Origin: Bacteroidota bacterium
Lineage (GTDB): Bacteria; Bacteroidota; Bacteroidia; Chitinophagales; LD1
Direction: 5' to 3'
Assembly: GCA_016715625.1 (NCBI GenBank)
Contig: JADJZU010000040.1
Coordinates: forward strand, 1 to 9,024
DNA: 9,024 nucleotides
Below are positions 1-6,597 of this stretch, piece after piece. The position numbers and the translations under genes are program-made. Positions within the stretch are counted from its first letter, which is position 1, and each line of letters starts with the position of its first letter. The notes beneath the pieces were generated by a model that worked only from the letters and a program-made list of their open reading frames with translations, searched no databases and was not told the DNA's origin.

Positions 1-63
1 TGGCAGGTTCAGCTGGTCAAATTCGGGGTATTGATGCTGTTTGTCGGAATTCTTCTGCTTCAT
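1..63 (-). CDS. ileS: N-terminal end of probable isoleucyl-tRNA synthetase (partial)
   Basis: The minus strand is open from an ATG at 63-61 to the left edge, giving 21 codons; the rest lies outside the window. After a polar start the peptide reads YPEFDQLNLP. This resembles the opening of Bacteroidota IleS proteins as I remember them, where a Y-x-E-(F/Y)-x-x-L-(D/N)-L-P stretch comes just before the first helix of the catalytic core. IleS charges tRNA-Ile with isoleucine in the cytoplasm. The gene is divergent from porZ, and a TATATTCG box sits 8 nt upstream of the ATG. Only 21 residues are visible and no catalytic motif (HIGH, KMSKS) is in range, so the identification rests on a short match. 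The plus-strand frame across the same bases (1-84) is hydrophobic and less convincing. Confidence 0.5.
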   Translation of the reverse strand, partial: MKQKNSDKQHQYPEFDQLNLP

Positions 64-71
64 AAGGGGGG

Positions 72-79
72 CGAATATA
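72..79 (-). promoter_or_regulatory. Possible -7 box for the ileS-like gene
   Basis: Read on the minus strand, 79-72 is TATATTCG, a 7/8 match to the Bacteroidota -7 element TAnnTTTG. It lies 8 nt before the ATG at 63. No good TTTG -33 element stands at the usual 17-23 nt distance, so this is a weak call. A start just downstream of the box would leave almost no 5' leader. Confidence 0.3.
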
Positions 80-144
80 AGTGAGATTGCGGATTGAGAA
101 CATTTACAACACAATAAGAAAGGGCCGGCTTCGTTTGAAAACAC

Positions 145-157
145 TTTAATATTTTAG
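145..157 (+). promoter_or_regulatory. Possible -7 region of porZ
   Basis: TTTAATATTTTAG contains TATTTTAG (150-157), a 7/8 match to TAnnTTTG, ending 5 nt before the porZ ATG. The same 13 bases recur exactly at 6580-6592, also 5 nt before an ATG. The only nearby TTTG (134-137) is 12 nt upstream of the box, too close for a normal -33 element, so the -33 half is not supported. No Shine-Dalgarno sequence is present. Confidence 0.4.
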
Positions 158-162
158 CCCCG

Positions 163-582
163 ATGACTTTATATCGAATTGCCGCTGTAATGGGTGCCCT
201 GCTGTGCAGTGCACTTGTCCTCCCTGCACAAGAGCGCACCTTAGGAACCTGGAAAGTGTTTAACCCCAACCGAAGCACCATTGCCCTGTGCGATGCGGGC
301 GACAAAGTGTATAACGCCTCGGGCAAGGGGCTGTTTAGCTACGAAAAAAGTTCGGGCGGCATTCAGTTTTACGACAAAAACACCGGGCTGAGCGATGTAA
401 ACATCCGCACCATGGGCTACGACCCCGATACCAAAACGCTGGTTATTGCCTACAATAACAGCAACCTCGACATCGTTGAAAACGGCACCGACATTTACAA
501 CATCTCCGATTTTAAACTGGAGAACGCTTCGGGCTCCGTTACCATTAACCACATCGCTTTTACAATGGCCGATGCTATGTGA
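163..582 (+). CDS. porZ segment 1: signal peptide and start of the propeller region
   Basis: This is the first open segment (139 codons), beginning at ATG 163. Residues 1-23 form a typical signal peptide: a short polar start, a hydrophobic core and an LPAQ end, with cleavage probably next to the Gln. This fits export to the periplasm before outer-membrane delivery. PorZ-like residues continue through KVYNASGKGLFSY, NTGLSDVNIR, LVIAYNNSNLDI and INHIAF. The frame then leaves homology and stops at TGA 580-582 after six unrelated codons. True homology passes into the next frame from 561 (TAC AAT GGC). As written, this open frame alone could not make a working PorZ. Confidence 0.55.
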   Translation: MTLYRIAAVMGALLCSALVLPAQERTLGTWKVFNPNRSTIALCDAGDKVYNASGKGLFSYEKSSGGIQFYDKNTGLSDVNIRTMGYDPDTKTLVIAYNNSNLDIVENGTDIYNISDFKLENASGSVTINHIAFTMADAM

Positions 583-2063
583 GCAGCACCATTGGCATTT
601 CGGAAATAAATCTGGCGCGGAAAGAAATAATGAACACCTACATTATTGGCAATGGTGGCGCGCAGGTGAATGTGTATGCCTCATCGGCCGATGGCAATCA
701 GATATATGCTGCCACCGCTCAGGGTTTAAAATATGCCTCGCTTAACTCCACCAATCTGCAAAATTTTAATGCCTGGCAAACCTTTGATACCGCACAGGGC
801 CTCCGAAAAATTCCTTTTTCGCAGGTAGCGGCCTACAACGGAAAAGTATATGCCGCAAGCATTGGTGTGGGATATCGTCCCGATACGCTTTTTCAATACA
901 GCAACAATATGTGGCAGCCCCTGTATTTTTCAGCCAACGACAGCGTGATTAATCTGAATGTGTGGGGCAACACGCTTTATTTCTGCACTTGGAATAACGA
1001 TAGCACCACGGGTAAAAATGGCCAGATAAACAGCAGCGGAGTGTTGAGCGCGCAAACAGCGGTAGGGCACGTGCGACCCACCGGTTGGTTTTTCAGCGAT
1101 GGACATTCCTGGGAGGGTGATTTTTGGGGCGGATTGCTGCGAAACAATCAGCAGGGGTATATTGAAAATATAATTCCGGACGGACCTTTTACCGCAGATG
1201 CCTTTAGCCTGAATGTGACAGCCGATGGTGAGTTGATTGTGTGCGGTGGCGGAGTGGATGGTTCCTGGGGTTCGTTGTATAACAACTCCGGATTTTACAA
1301 ATACAAAAACGACACCTGGAGCAACATTAACCAATACACGCAACCAAACCTCACAGGCGTTCAGGACCTGCTCAGCTCTGCTACTATTGGTGACAAAACC
1401 TATGTGGGTTCGTTCAGAAAGGGCCTTGCGGTGCATGATAACACCAATGGACAGCTCACCGTTTTTGACAGAATCAATAGCCCCATTGAGCCGAACCTGG
1501 GGGATGTAAGCCGCGATGCCGTGAGTGCCGTGCAGGCCGACAAAAACGGAATATTATGGTTGGGTAATGCCGGAGCTACTAAACCCATTAAAGCCTTGAA
1601 GCCCGATAACACCTGGCTGGAATTTTCTTTGCCATTCAATATCGCATTGATCAAGAAAATAGTGATTGACCGAAACAATCAATTCTGGATGCCGGTGCGC
1701 AGAAGCGGTGAAGGGCTGATGGTCTGGAGCTATAAAGGAACACTCGAAAACACGAGCGATGATTTTGCGCGGATACTGACCTCGGGCGATGGCATGGGGG
1801 GGCTGCCCGATGCTATTTGTTACTGTGTGGCCGAGGATAAAGAGGGGAATATCTGGGTGGGCACCAATTCGGGCATTGGTGTGTTTTACTGCCCGGGTAG
1901 TGTGCTAACGTCTAATGGCTGCGATGCCGACCAGATTAAAGTGGAGCGCGATGGATACATCGGTTATTTATTTGGCACCGAGAGCGTGCGCGCCATAGTC
2001 GGTGGATGCCGCCAACCGAAAATGGATAGGCACCACCAATGGAGTGTGGCTCATATCGGCTGA
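579..2063 (+). CDS. porZ segment 2: central beta-propeller part
   Basis: This is the middle open segment. Its PorZ-like content actually begins at 561, upstream of the first possible initiator (GTG 579), so 579 is not a real translation start. Early residues include SSTIGISEINLARKEI and TYIIGNGG, followed by QIYAATAQGLKYA, typical of the first PorZ propeller. Later blade motifs include NGILWLGN (about 1546-1569) and GNIWVGTNSGIGVF (about 1846-1887). Homology leaves this frame at about 1998 after RAI; the remaining 21 codons to TGA 2061-2063 are out-of-frame sequence. Confidence 0.5.
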   Translation: MSSTIGISEINLARKEIMNTYIIGNGGAQVNVYASSADGNQIYAATAQGLKYASLNSTNLQNFNAWQTFDTAQGLRKIPFSQVAAYNGKVYAASIGVGYRPDTLFQYSNNMWQPLYFSANDSVINLNVWGNTLYFCTWNNDSTTGKNGQINSSGVLSAQTAVGHVRPTGWFFSDGHSWEGDFWGGLLRNNQQGYIENIIPDGPFTADAFSLNVTADGELIVCGGGVDGSWGSLYNNSGFYKYKNDTWSNINQYTQPNLTGVQDLLSSATIGDKTYVGSFRKGLAVHDNTNGQLTVFDRINSPIEPNLGDVSRDAVSAVQADKNGILWLGNAGATKPIKALKPDNTWLEFSLPFNIALIKKIVIDRNNQFWMPVRRSGEGLMVWSYKGTLENTSDDFARILTSGDGMGGLPDAICYCVAEDKEGNIWVGTNSGIGVFYCPGSVLTSNGCDADQIKVERDGYIGYLFGTESVRAIVGGCRQPKMDRHHQWSVAHIG

Positions 2064-2490
2064 TGGGAAGGACGAGTTGCTGAAGTTTAACACCGACAAT
2101 AGTCCCCTGCCCGATAATCAGATTACAGACATTGCAATTGATGATAAAACAGGGGAGGTTTTTATTGCCACCTTGGGCGGTTTGGTCTCTTATCAGGGCG
2201 ATGCCATGGGCCTCTGCTCCGACTGTGATGGAGCACTGGTGTATCCCAATCCGGTGAAGCCGGGCTATGATGGCCCTATTGCCATCAAGGGACTGGTGGA
2301 AGATGCTTACGTAAAAATTACTGACATCACCGGCACGTTGGTGTTTCAGGGCAAAGCCAATGGCACACAAATGATTTGGAATGGCAGAGGTTACAAAGGG
2401 GAGCGCGCCAAAAGCGGTGTGTATCTGGTCTTCTCTTCCACCGATTTGGGAAAAGAAAAACAAGTGGCCAAAATTCTGATTGCCAACTAA
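2002..2490 (+). CDS. porZ segment 3: last propeller blades and T9SS type A sorting domain
   Basis: This segment returns to the frame of the porZ start codon and runs to TAA 2488-2490. It opens in mid-protein (VDAANRKWIGTTNGVW), so the GTG at 2002 is just an internal valine codon. Two propeller blades end at VFIATLGGLVSYQGDA. From about 2236 the C-terminal domain follows: VYPNPVKPG, VKITDITG, a central WNGRG, SGVYLV and a basic-hydrophobic end KQVAKILIAN. This is the order seen in T9SS type A sorting domains (TIGR04183-like), which direct secretion through the T9SS. PorZ is one of the components that carries such a domain. Confidence 0.55.
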   Translation: MDAANRKWIGTTNGVWLISADGKDELLKFNTDNSPLPDNQITDIAIDDKTGEVFIATLGGLVSYQGDAMGLCSDCDGALVYPNPVKPGYDGPIAIKGLVEDAYVKITDITGTLVFQGKANGTQMIWNGRGYKGERAKSGVYLVFSSTDLGKEKQVAKILIAN

Positions 2491-4136
2491 CCACAGGTAT
2501 AGCCAACCGCGGGCACTTGTGCGTTGTTAAAGTTCTTTAGCTCTCTCCAGGCGGTGCCATTCTGATAAATAAAAACAGCGCCCGGATAATGGTGCGGAAA
2601 TTTTATGAAGCATTCGTTCCACTCGCCAATGCGCACTTCGTAAGCCTCTGTTGTAAATGAGGAAGCCCCCACCCCCTTTTGCCACCACCAATTGCCATAC
2701 TGCGCAAAAGTGATTTTGACTTCGTTGTCCGAAATTGGTTCTACCCGAATGGAGTCGTTTCGCTCCTGCATGTTATAGGCAATAATCTGTGTAACTTTTT
2801 GAGAGGGTGAAATCATGTGACGCAACCGCAGCTCCGTGTTAAATACATTGCCCTGCACATCATCTCGATACAGATAAGCACCGCGAAAATTATCGGGTAG
2901 CTGTAGTACAAAAACCTGCGCGGCATTTTGCCAGCGATAGCTGTCCAATAATCCGCGATGTACGCGTCCGCTCTCTTCCCAGGCAGTAATATTTTTATCG
3001 AGCAGTGGTTTTTGAAACAAGAGCAAGAAGATGAGCGGCAAATATCCCCAACTGCGAAAGGCGGAGAAGCATAACAACGCTACCAACTGCGATGCAAAGA
3101 GCGATGCAAAATAACTGAGGCGATCGCCCTCAATAGGAACGATGTACGAAAAATATAGGTTGAGCACGGGCAACAGTGCACATACGAAAAAGAAAAACAG
3201 TAGGGCCGAGGAACGAACAGGCGCGGTCCATTTTTTGAATCGGGTCAGCCACATAAAGGCCACGAGCATAAGCACAAAAAAGACTCCGTAAGTCACTTCT
3301 TGTTTTTCCAAAAACAGATAGATGGATTGGCGGTTGTCGTAGGACAAAAACTGTGTGTAGGCAAACAATTTGGCACTATACTTACACAGATTGCCAGCCA
3401 GCAGTGGGATACTGAAATTCAAATGGGTGGCTGCGCCATAATGCCCTATTGCACTGCCTTGCCAATATTGATTTACACCCAAATAGAATACCACAATGGC
3501 AACAGCCGGAAGCGCCAATTGCAGCGTCAGGCGCATTCGTTGGTGAATGTTTTTGGCCCACAGTAGGTAAGATGCCACCAGCAAGGGAAACGAAAAACTG
3601 ATTTCCAATGTGAAAGTGGCGGTTAAGAACAAGAGATAAAATGAGAAGGCATCTTTTGTGCGCTGTCGCTGTGCATACTGCTGCACGAAATAAAATGCGC
3701 CAAGCAGCAATAAAGAGCACAGCAGGTAGTGGATACACGCATACCACACCAGCACCTCGGTAGCATAGGGAGAAACTAAAAACAAGAAGCTGCCGAAAAA
3801 AGCAATAGTGCGCGCGCGTTGTATGCCTTCATTTTGCAGGAACTGCGAAAAAACAAGAGCCGCCACAGAGGCTACGGCTGCGTGCAAAGCAGCAAAAATC
3901 AACATCCACACTTCGCCACGGAACCCGGCTGCTTTCCAAAGCAGAAAACCGGCCAGATGATAAACAAAGTGAAACGACTTATCTCCAAAGGCATGGAGCA
4001 AACCGGCCGGGCCTTGTGTTTCGTATTGTTGAAGCCAGCCAATATGGTCGGTCACAAATCCTGCTCCCTCGGTGTTTCGGAATAGTAGCCACACCAACAG
4101 AAAAAAGAAGGCAAACAAGCGTATGGTTGTATTCAT
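2487..4136 (-). CDS. GT-C-like polytopic membrane protein with C-terminal soluble domain (paralogue A)
   Basis: A 549-residue protein with roughly 11 hydrophobic segments over residues 5-375, followed by a soluble domain of about 165 residues. The membrane part resembles GT-C glycosyltransferases: an acidic residue in the first loop (D30), a P-x-x-x-E motif entering a helix (P123 to E127, then VLVW), and a conserved Glu in LTATFTLEIS (E178). GT-C enzymes transfer sugars from lipid-linked donors on the outer face of the inner membrane; the donor and acceptor cannot be inferred here. Further landmarks are HYGA (232-235), PVLNLYF (323-329), DR (338-339), LPDNFRGAYLYR (413-424) and WWW (483-485). 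It is the downstream gene of a pair, starting 3 nt after its paralogue's stop. Its TAG overlaps the porZ TAA. I recognise the fold type, not a named family; GT-C-related O-mannosyltransferases of the TMTC type are the nearest architecture. Confidence 0.75.
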   Translation of the reverse strand: MNTTIRLFAFFFLLVWLLFRNTEGAGFVTDHIGWLQQYETQGPAGLLHAFGDKSFHFVYHLAGFLLWKAAGFRGEVWMLIFAALHAAVASVAALVFSQFLQNEGIQRARTIAFFGSFLFLVSPYATEVLVWYACIHYLLCSLLLLGAFYFVQQYAQRQRTKDAFSFYLLFLTATFTLEISFSFPLLVASYLLWAKNIHQRMRLTLQLALPAVAIVVFYLGVNQYWQGSAIGHYGAATHLNFSIPLLAGNLCKYSAKLFAYTQFLSYDNRQSIYLFLEKQEVTYGVFFVLMLVAFMWLTRFKKWTAPVRSSALLFFFFVCALLPVLNLYFSYIVPIEGDRLSYFASLFASQLVALLCFSAFRSWGYLPLIFLLLFQKPLLDKNITAWEESGRVHRGLLDSYRWQNAAQVFVLQLPDNFRGAYLYRDDVQGNVFNTELRLRHMISPSQKVTQIIAYNMQERNDSIRVEPISDNEVKITFAQYGNWWWQKGVGASSFTTEAYEVRIGEWNECFIKFPHHYPGAVFIYQNGTAWRELKNFNNAQVPAVGYTCG

Positions 4137-4139
4137 GTT

Positions 4140-5753
4140 CTAAAAGCCGGGGACCTCCACCCAATGTCCGTTTGCCTGATACAGAAATACATCCTGCGGG
4201 TTTTTATGCAGAAAAGTAGCTGTGTAGGACTGTGTGTAAATATCTAAATCCAGTTTTACCTGCTCTGTTCTGTAGCTCTCGCACCCAGCCCCATTTTTCC
4301 ACCACCACGCAGCCGGATTGCTCAATTGCACACGCAGCCGGTTGCTATCGAGCACCTGCACCAAAACGGAATCCTCAGGGTTAAATAAATTGTATGATGC
4401 CACATCGGTCATGTTGTTTTGCCGGGGATAGTAATGGCCGTTTTTAATAGCCCGTGCGGCCACTCCGCTGGTAAACGTGCTGCGCAACATATAAGCGCCA
4501 TTAAAATTATCGGGCATATTCAGAAAAAATATGCGCTCGTTTTGATTCCATCTAAAATCTTTCTCCAGCGAAGTGAGGAGGCTCCCCGCCCTTTGCCACG
4601 ATGCAATATCGGTTTGCAGCAAAAAGAACATGAGCGCAGCATAAGGCCACAACAGCCACTTGAGCCCATTCACCGAAAACAAAAAAACAACCAAAGCGCT
4701 CAGTAAAAAAGCAGCAGGAAGAAAACAGTAACGGTCTGCCATAATTTTGGTCCAGTTGGGGAAATACAGATTAAGCACCGGAAACACAAACAAGGCATAC
4801 AGGAGAAAAAGAAACCACCCGATGGAGGCGGTATTTTTTTTGAAAAGAAGCTGATAGCAAGAAACCGCCAGGAGCAGGAGCAGCAAACCGAGCAGTGCTT
4901 TATTTACTGCCGGCACCAGGAAATAAGCAAACACTTTTTCTTGCACGCTCACGGGCCAAAACCCCGACAACAACACAATCTTACAGCCATATTTATAAAA
5001 CATGGCCACCATGTCGCGCCATTGAAAATGCAGATGAACCTCGGCACCATAGTGCGCTATTAAACGACCCGATAAGCACTGGTTCAATAAATAAAGCGCT
5101 ACCACACTTACCGCTGACAATAAAAAGAATCCTGTTTTTTTAGAACGCAATTCGCTTGCGGGCTGCATCAGCAACCAAAGCAAGAAGGCGGCCGCAATAC
5201 CAAACAAGCCCCATTCATGCGAAAAACTCCCCAATAAAAAACTAAAGAAAGCCACCACCGCCCACCACCGATTGGATGTAGTCAAAAACCGTTCGGTGCT
5301 GTATAAGCCGCTCCACACAAACAAACCAACAATTAAATAATTAAACGCACCGGCCCACACGAGCGTTTCAGTGTGATAGGGCACCAAAATAAACAACAGC
5401 GCAGCGTATGCCGCAATCGTATGCGCCTGTTTGCTCCCCACAAAAAGCAACAGATTCCGAAGCCAGGCAAAGAACAAACTTACATTGGCCGCCAAGAGGA
5501 AACACGACACCCAATGCCAGGGTTGCGCAGCAAAGCCAAACAATAGATAAAGCGATGTAACCGCTACCTTCGACACCCAATAGGGTGACAGGTGGTGAGT
5601 AGCCGAGTCATAAATATTCCAGCCGGTTTCGTGATAGCTTCTAATAAAATCTACAAAATCGAATACCAGCTTAGCTTCTGCTGTGGGAAAATAAAGGATG
5701 CCGGAAACAAGAAACGAAACAAAAAAGATGGCCGGAACATTTGATATTCGCAT
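4140..5753 (-). CDS. GT-C-like polytopic membrane protein with C-terminal soluble domain (paralogue B)
   Basis: A 537-residue membrane protein, first gene of the minus-strand pair and clearly paralogous to the one after it. It has about 11 hydrophobic segments up to residue 380, then a soluble domain. GT-C-like landmarks are D32 and D35 in the first loop, P125 to E129 (PYHTETLVW) and H179-E180. The family motifs fall almost at paralogue A's residue numbers: HYGA 234-237, PVLNLYF 325-331, DR 340-341, MPDNFNGAYMLR 413-424 and WWW 483-485. Such collinearity with only moderate identity between motifs points to an old tandem duplication. The likely role is an inner-membrane glycosyl transfer reaction on a lipid-linked or surface glycan, inferred from layout only. 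Its ATG at 5753-5751 has a TATATTTT box 7 nt upstream, so the operon promoter lies in the 31-bp spacer before recO. Confidence 0.75.
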   Translation of the reverse strand: MRISNVPAIFFVSFLVSGILYFPTAEAKLVFDFVDFIRSYHETGWNIYDSATHHLSPYWVSKVAVTSLYLLFGFAAQPWHWVSCFLLAANVSLFFAWLRNLLLFVGSKQAHTIAAYAALLFILVPYHTETLVWAGAFNYLIVGLFVWSGLYSTERFLTTSNRWWAVVAFFSFLLGSFSHEWGLFGIAAAFLLWLLMQPASELRSKKTGFFLLSAVSVVALYLLNQCLSGRLIAHYGAEVHLHFQWRDMVAMFYKYGCKIVLLSGFWPVSVQEKVFAYFLVPAVNKALLGLLLLLLAVSCYQLLFKKNTASIGWFLFLLYALFVFPVLNLYFPNWTKIMADRYCFLPAAFLLSALVVFLFSVNGLKWLLWPYAALMFFLLQTDIASWQRAGSLLTSLEKDFRWNQNERIFFLNMPDNFNGAYMLRSTFTSGVAARAIKNGHYYPRQNNMTDVASYNLFNPEDSVLVQVLDSNRLRVQLSNPAAWWWKNGAGCESYRTEQVKLDLDIYTQSYTATFLHKNPQDVFLYQANGHWVEVPGF

Positions 5754-5760
5754 GGCAGTA

Positions 5761-5794
5761 AAAATATAAAAGGGGTTATCACAGGTGTATCAAA
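5761..5794 (-). promoter_or_regulatory. Promoter of the GT-C-like gene pair
   Basis: On the minus strand, TTTG (5794-5791) is followed after 22 nt by TATATTTT (5768-5761), a 7/8 match to TAnnTTTG, with the ATG 7 nt further on. This fits the Bacteroidota -33/-7 promoter, with spacing at the long end. The -33 element falls inside the first codons of recO, so the two divergent genes share this DNA. Confidence 0.5.
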
Positions 5795-6504
5795 AATCGA
5801 GAGGCGTAGTTTTACATACCATTAAGTATTCGGAGAGCAGCGTCATTGCCAAAATTTACACCGAGGGATTCGGCCTGCTGTCGTTTATGGTTAAAGGGGT
5901 GCGCACCACCCGGTCCAAAACCAAAGCCAGTTTACTGCAACCGCTCACCATTCTGGACCTGGAGTTTTTGCACCGCGAAAACAAACCCCTGCTATATATC
6001 AAAGAAATGAAGCGGCACTACAACTATCAGTCATTGCCTTTCGATACGCTCAAAAGTGCCATTGCTCTCTTTATATTGGAAGTGCTGCACAAAGCCATTC
6101 GCGAGCATGAAGCCAATGAAGATTTGTTTGTGTTTATCAGCGAAGCCCTCACGGCACTCGACCAATGCGAACAGCTGAATCCTGATTTTCATTTGCTCTT
6201 TCTGATACAACTGAGCCGCTATCTGGGTTTTGGGCCGCACGAAAATTACAGCGAAACCCGCTGTTTTTTTGAAATGAACGAAGGGGTGTTTGGCACCAGG
6301 AACGGGATGCCGCATGTGATGGACAAAACAGAAAGCCTCCGGATGCATCAACTGATGCAGCGCAGCATCTTTGATCAGCGCAGCAGCCTGTTGCAGCGCA
6401 ACGAACGAAAACAAATGCAGCAACTGCTGTTAAAATACTACCAACTGCACCTCGAAAACTTTTCGCTCAAAAGCCCCGAGGTGTTGGAAGCACTGTTTGA
6501 ATAA
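5785..6504 (+). CDS. recO: DNA repair and recombination protein RecO
   Basis: RecO is a cytoplasmic recombination mediator that, with RecR, helps load RecA onto SSB-coated single-stranded DNA and anneals complementary strands. At 239 residues it has normal length. Residues 1 to about 80 match the N-terminal OB fold (SRGVVLHTIKYSESSVIAKI, FMVKGVR, LQPLTILDLEF). The rest is the helical domain (FILEVLHKAI, LLFLIQLSRYLGFGP, YFE-type ETRCFFEMNEGVF). Only C128 and C160 are cysteines, so the tetracysteine zinc site of some RecO proteins is absent, as it is in many others. The start is GTG 5785: it puts the N-terminus where the family begins, and no in-frame ATG precedes it. No clear -7 box precedes it on this strand. 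It is divergent from the GT-C-like operon by 31 bp. Confidence 0.92.
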   Translation: MYQKSRGVVLHTIKYSESSVIAKIYTEGFGLLSFMVKGVRTTRSKTKASLLQPLTILDLEFLHRENKPLLYIKEMKRHYNYQSLPFDTLKSAIALFILEVLHKAIREHEANEDLFVFISEALTALDQCEQLNPDFHLLFLIQLSRYLGFGPHENYSETRCFFEMNEGVFGTRNGMPHVMDKTESLRMHQLMQRSIFDQRSSLLQRNERKQMQQLLLKYYQLHLENFSLKSPEVLEALFE

Positions 6505-6563
6505 AGAGAAATCAAACCTTGATGTCTACATATAAAGCAATTTCGTTAATGGGACATCGTGTT

Positions 6564-6592
6564 TTTGGCAAGTCAAAGTTTTAATATTTTAG
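6564..6592 (+). promoter_or_regulatory. Promoter of the lipoprotein gene
   Basis: TTTG (6564-6567), a 17-nt spacer, then TATTTTAG (6585-6592; 7/8 match to TAnnTTTG) form the most complete Bacteroidota-type promoter in the window. Only 5 nt separate the -7 box from the ATG at 6598, which predicts a transcript starting at or next to the start codon. The 13-mer 6580-6592 is identical to 145-157 in front of porZ. Confidence 0.55.
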
Positions 6593-6597
6593 AACCC

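Larger units (their letters stand above)
163..2490 (+). pseudogene. porZ: porZ, T9SS attachment-complex protein, frame broken by two compensating single-base indels
   Basis: The three reading-frame segments here join into one protein of about 775 residues, close to the length I recall for Porphyromonas gingivalis PorZ. PorZ acts at the outer-membrane surface with PorU, PorV and PorQ; it binds anionic LPS and helps supply it to the sortase PorU, which attaches it to T9SS cargo. In order, the sequence shows a signal peptide (about residues 1-23), a stretch with GLF.Y and NTGLSD, two-component-regulator-type beta-propeller repeats (LWLGN, GNIWVGT, RKWIGTTNGVW, VFIATLGGL), and a T9SS sorting domain beginning YPNPV. 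The first break is in the T run 558-561: one extra T would restore IAFYNGRCYVSS. The second is in 1998-2001: four bases where three are expected, and removing one gives RAIAVDAANRKWIG. Because the shifts cancel and nothing else is damaged, sequencing or assembly error is at least as likely as real inactivation. Confidence 0.87.

Noticed and set aside
1..84. Plus-strand open frame ending TGA at 82-84 with a hydrophobic stretch
   Set aside because: The minus strand over the same bases starts with a proper ATG and reads like an aminoacyl-tRNA synthetase N-terminus; the plus reading is short, unanchored and has no recognisable family.
558..582. Programmed -1 ribosomal frameshift at the T run in porZ
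   Set aside because: Slippage on T TTT is possible, but porZ would also need a +1 shift at 1998-2001, where no slippery sequence is seen, and I know of no programmed frameshifting in PorZ.
577..582. Overlapping stop and start (ATGTGA region) as translational coupling of two separate genes
   Set aside because: PorZ-like residues continue without a gap across the junction when one base is added; 579 is an internal valine codon, not an initiator.
930..1436. Long antisense open frame inside porZ (168 codons)
   Set aside because: It has no recognisable motif and lies opposite well-supported propeller sequence; several similar antisense frames opposite the rhomboids, the membrane genes and recO are explained the same way.
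6559..6597. Upstream GTG start for the lipoprotein
   Set aside because: It would place the -7 box inside the gene and add 13 residues before a textbook lipoprotein signal peptide that begins at ATG 6598.
6505..6597. Possible terminator or small RNA after recO
   Set aside because: No stem-loop with a T tract is visible; the 93 bp is explained by the lipoprotein promoter.
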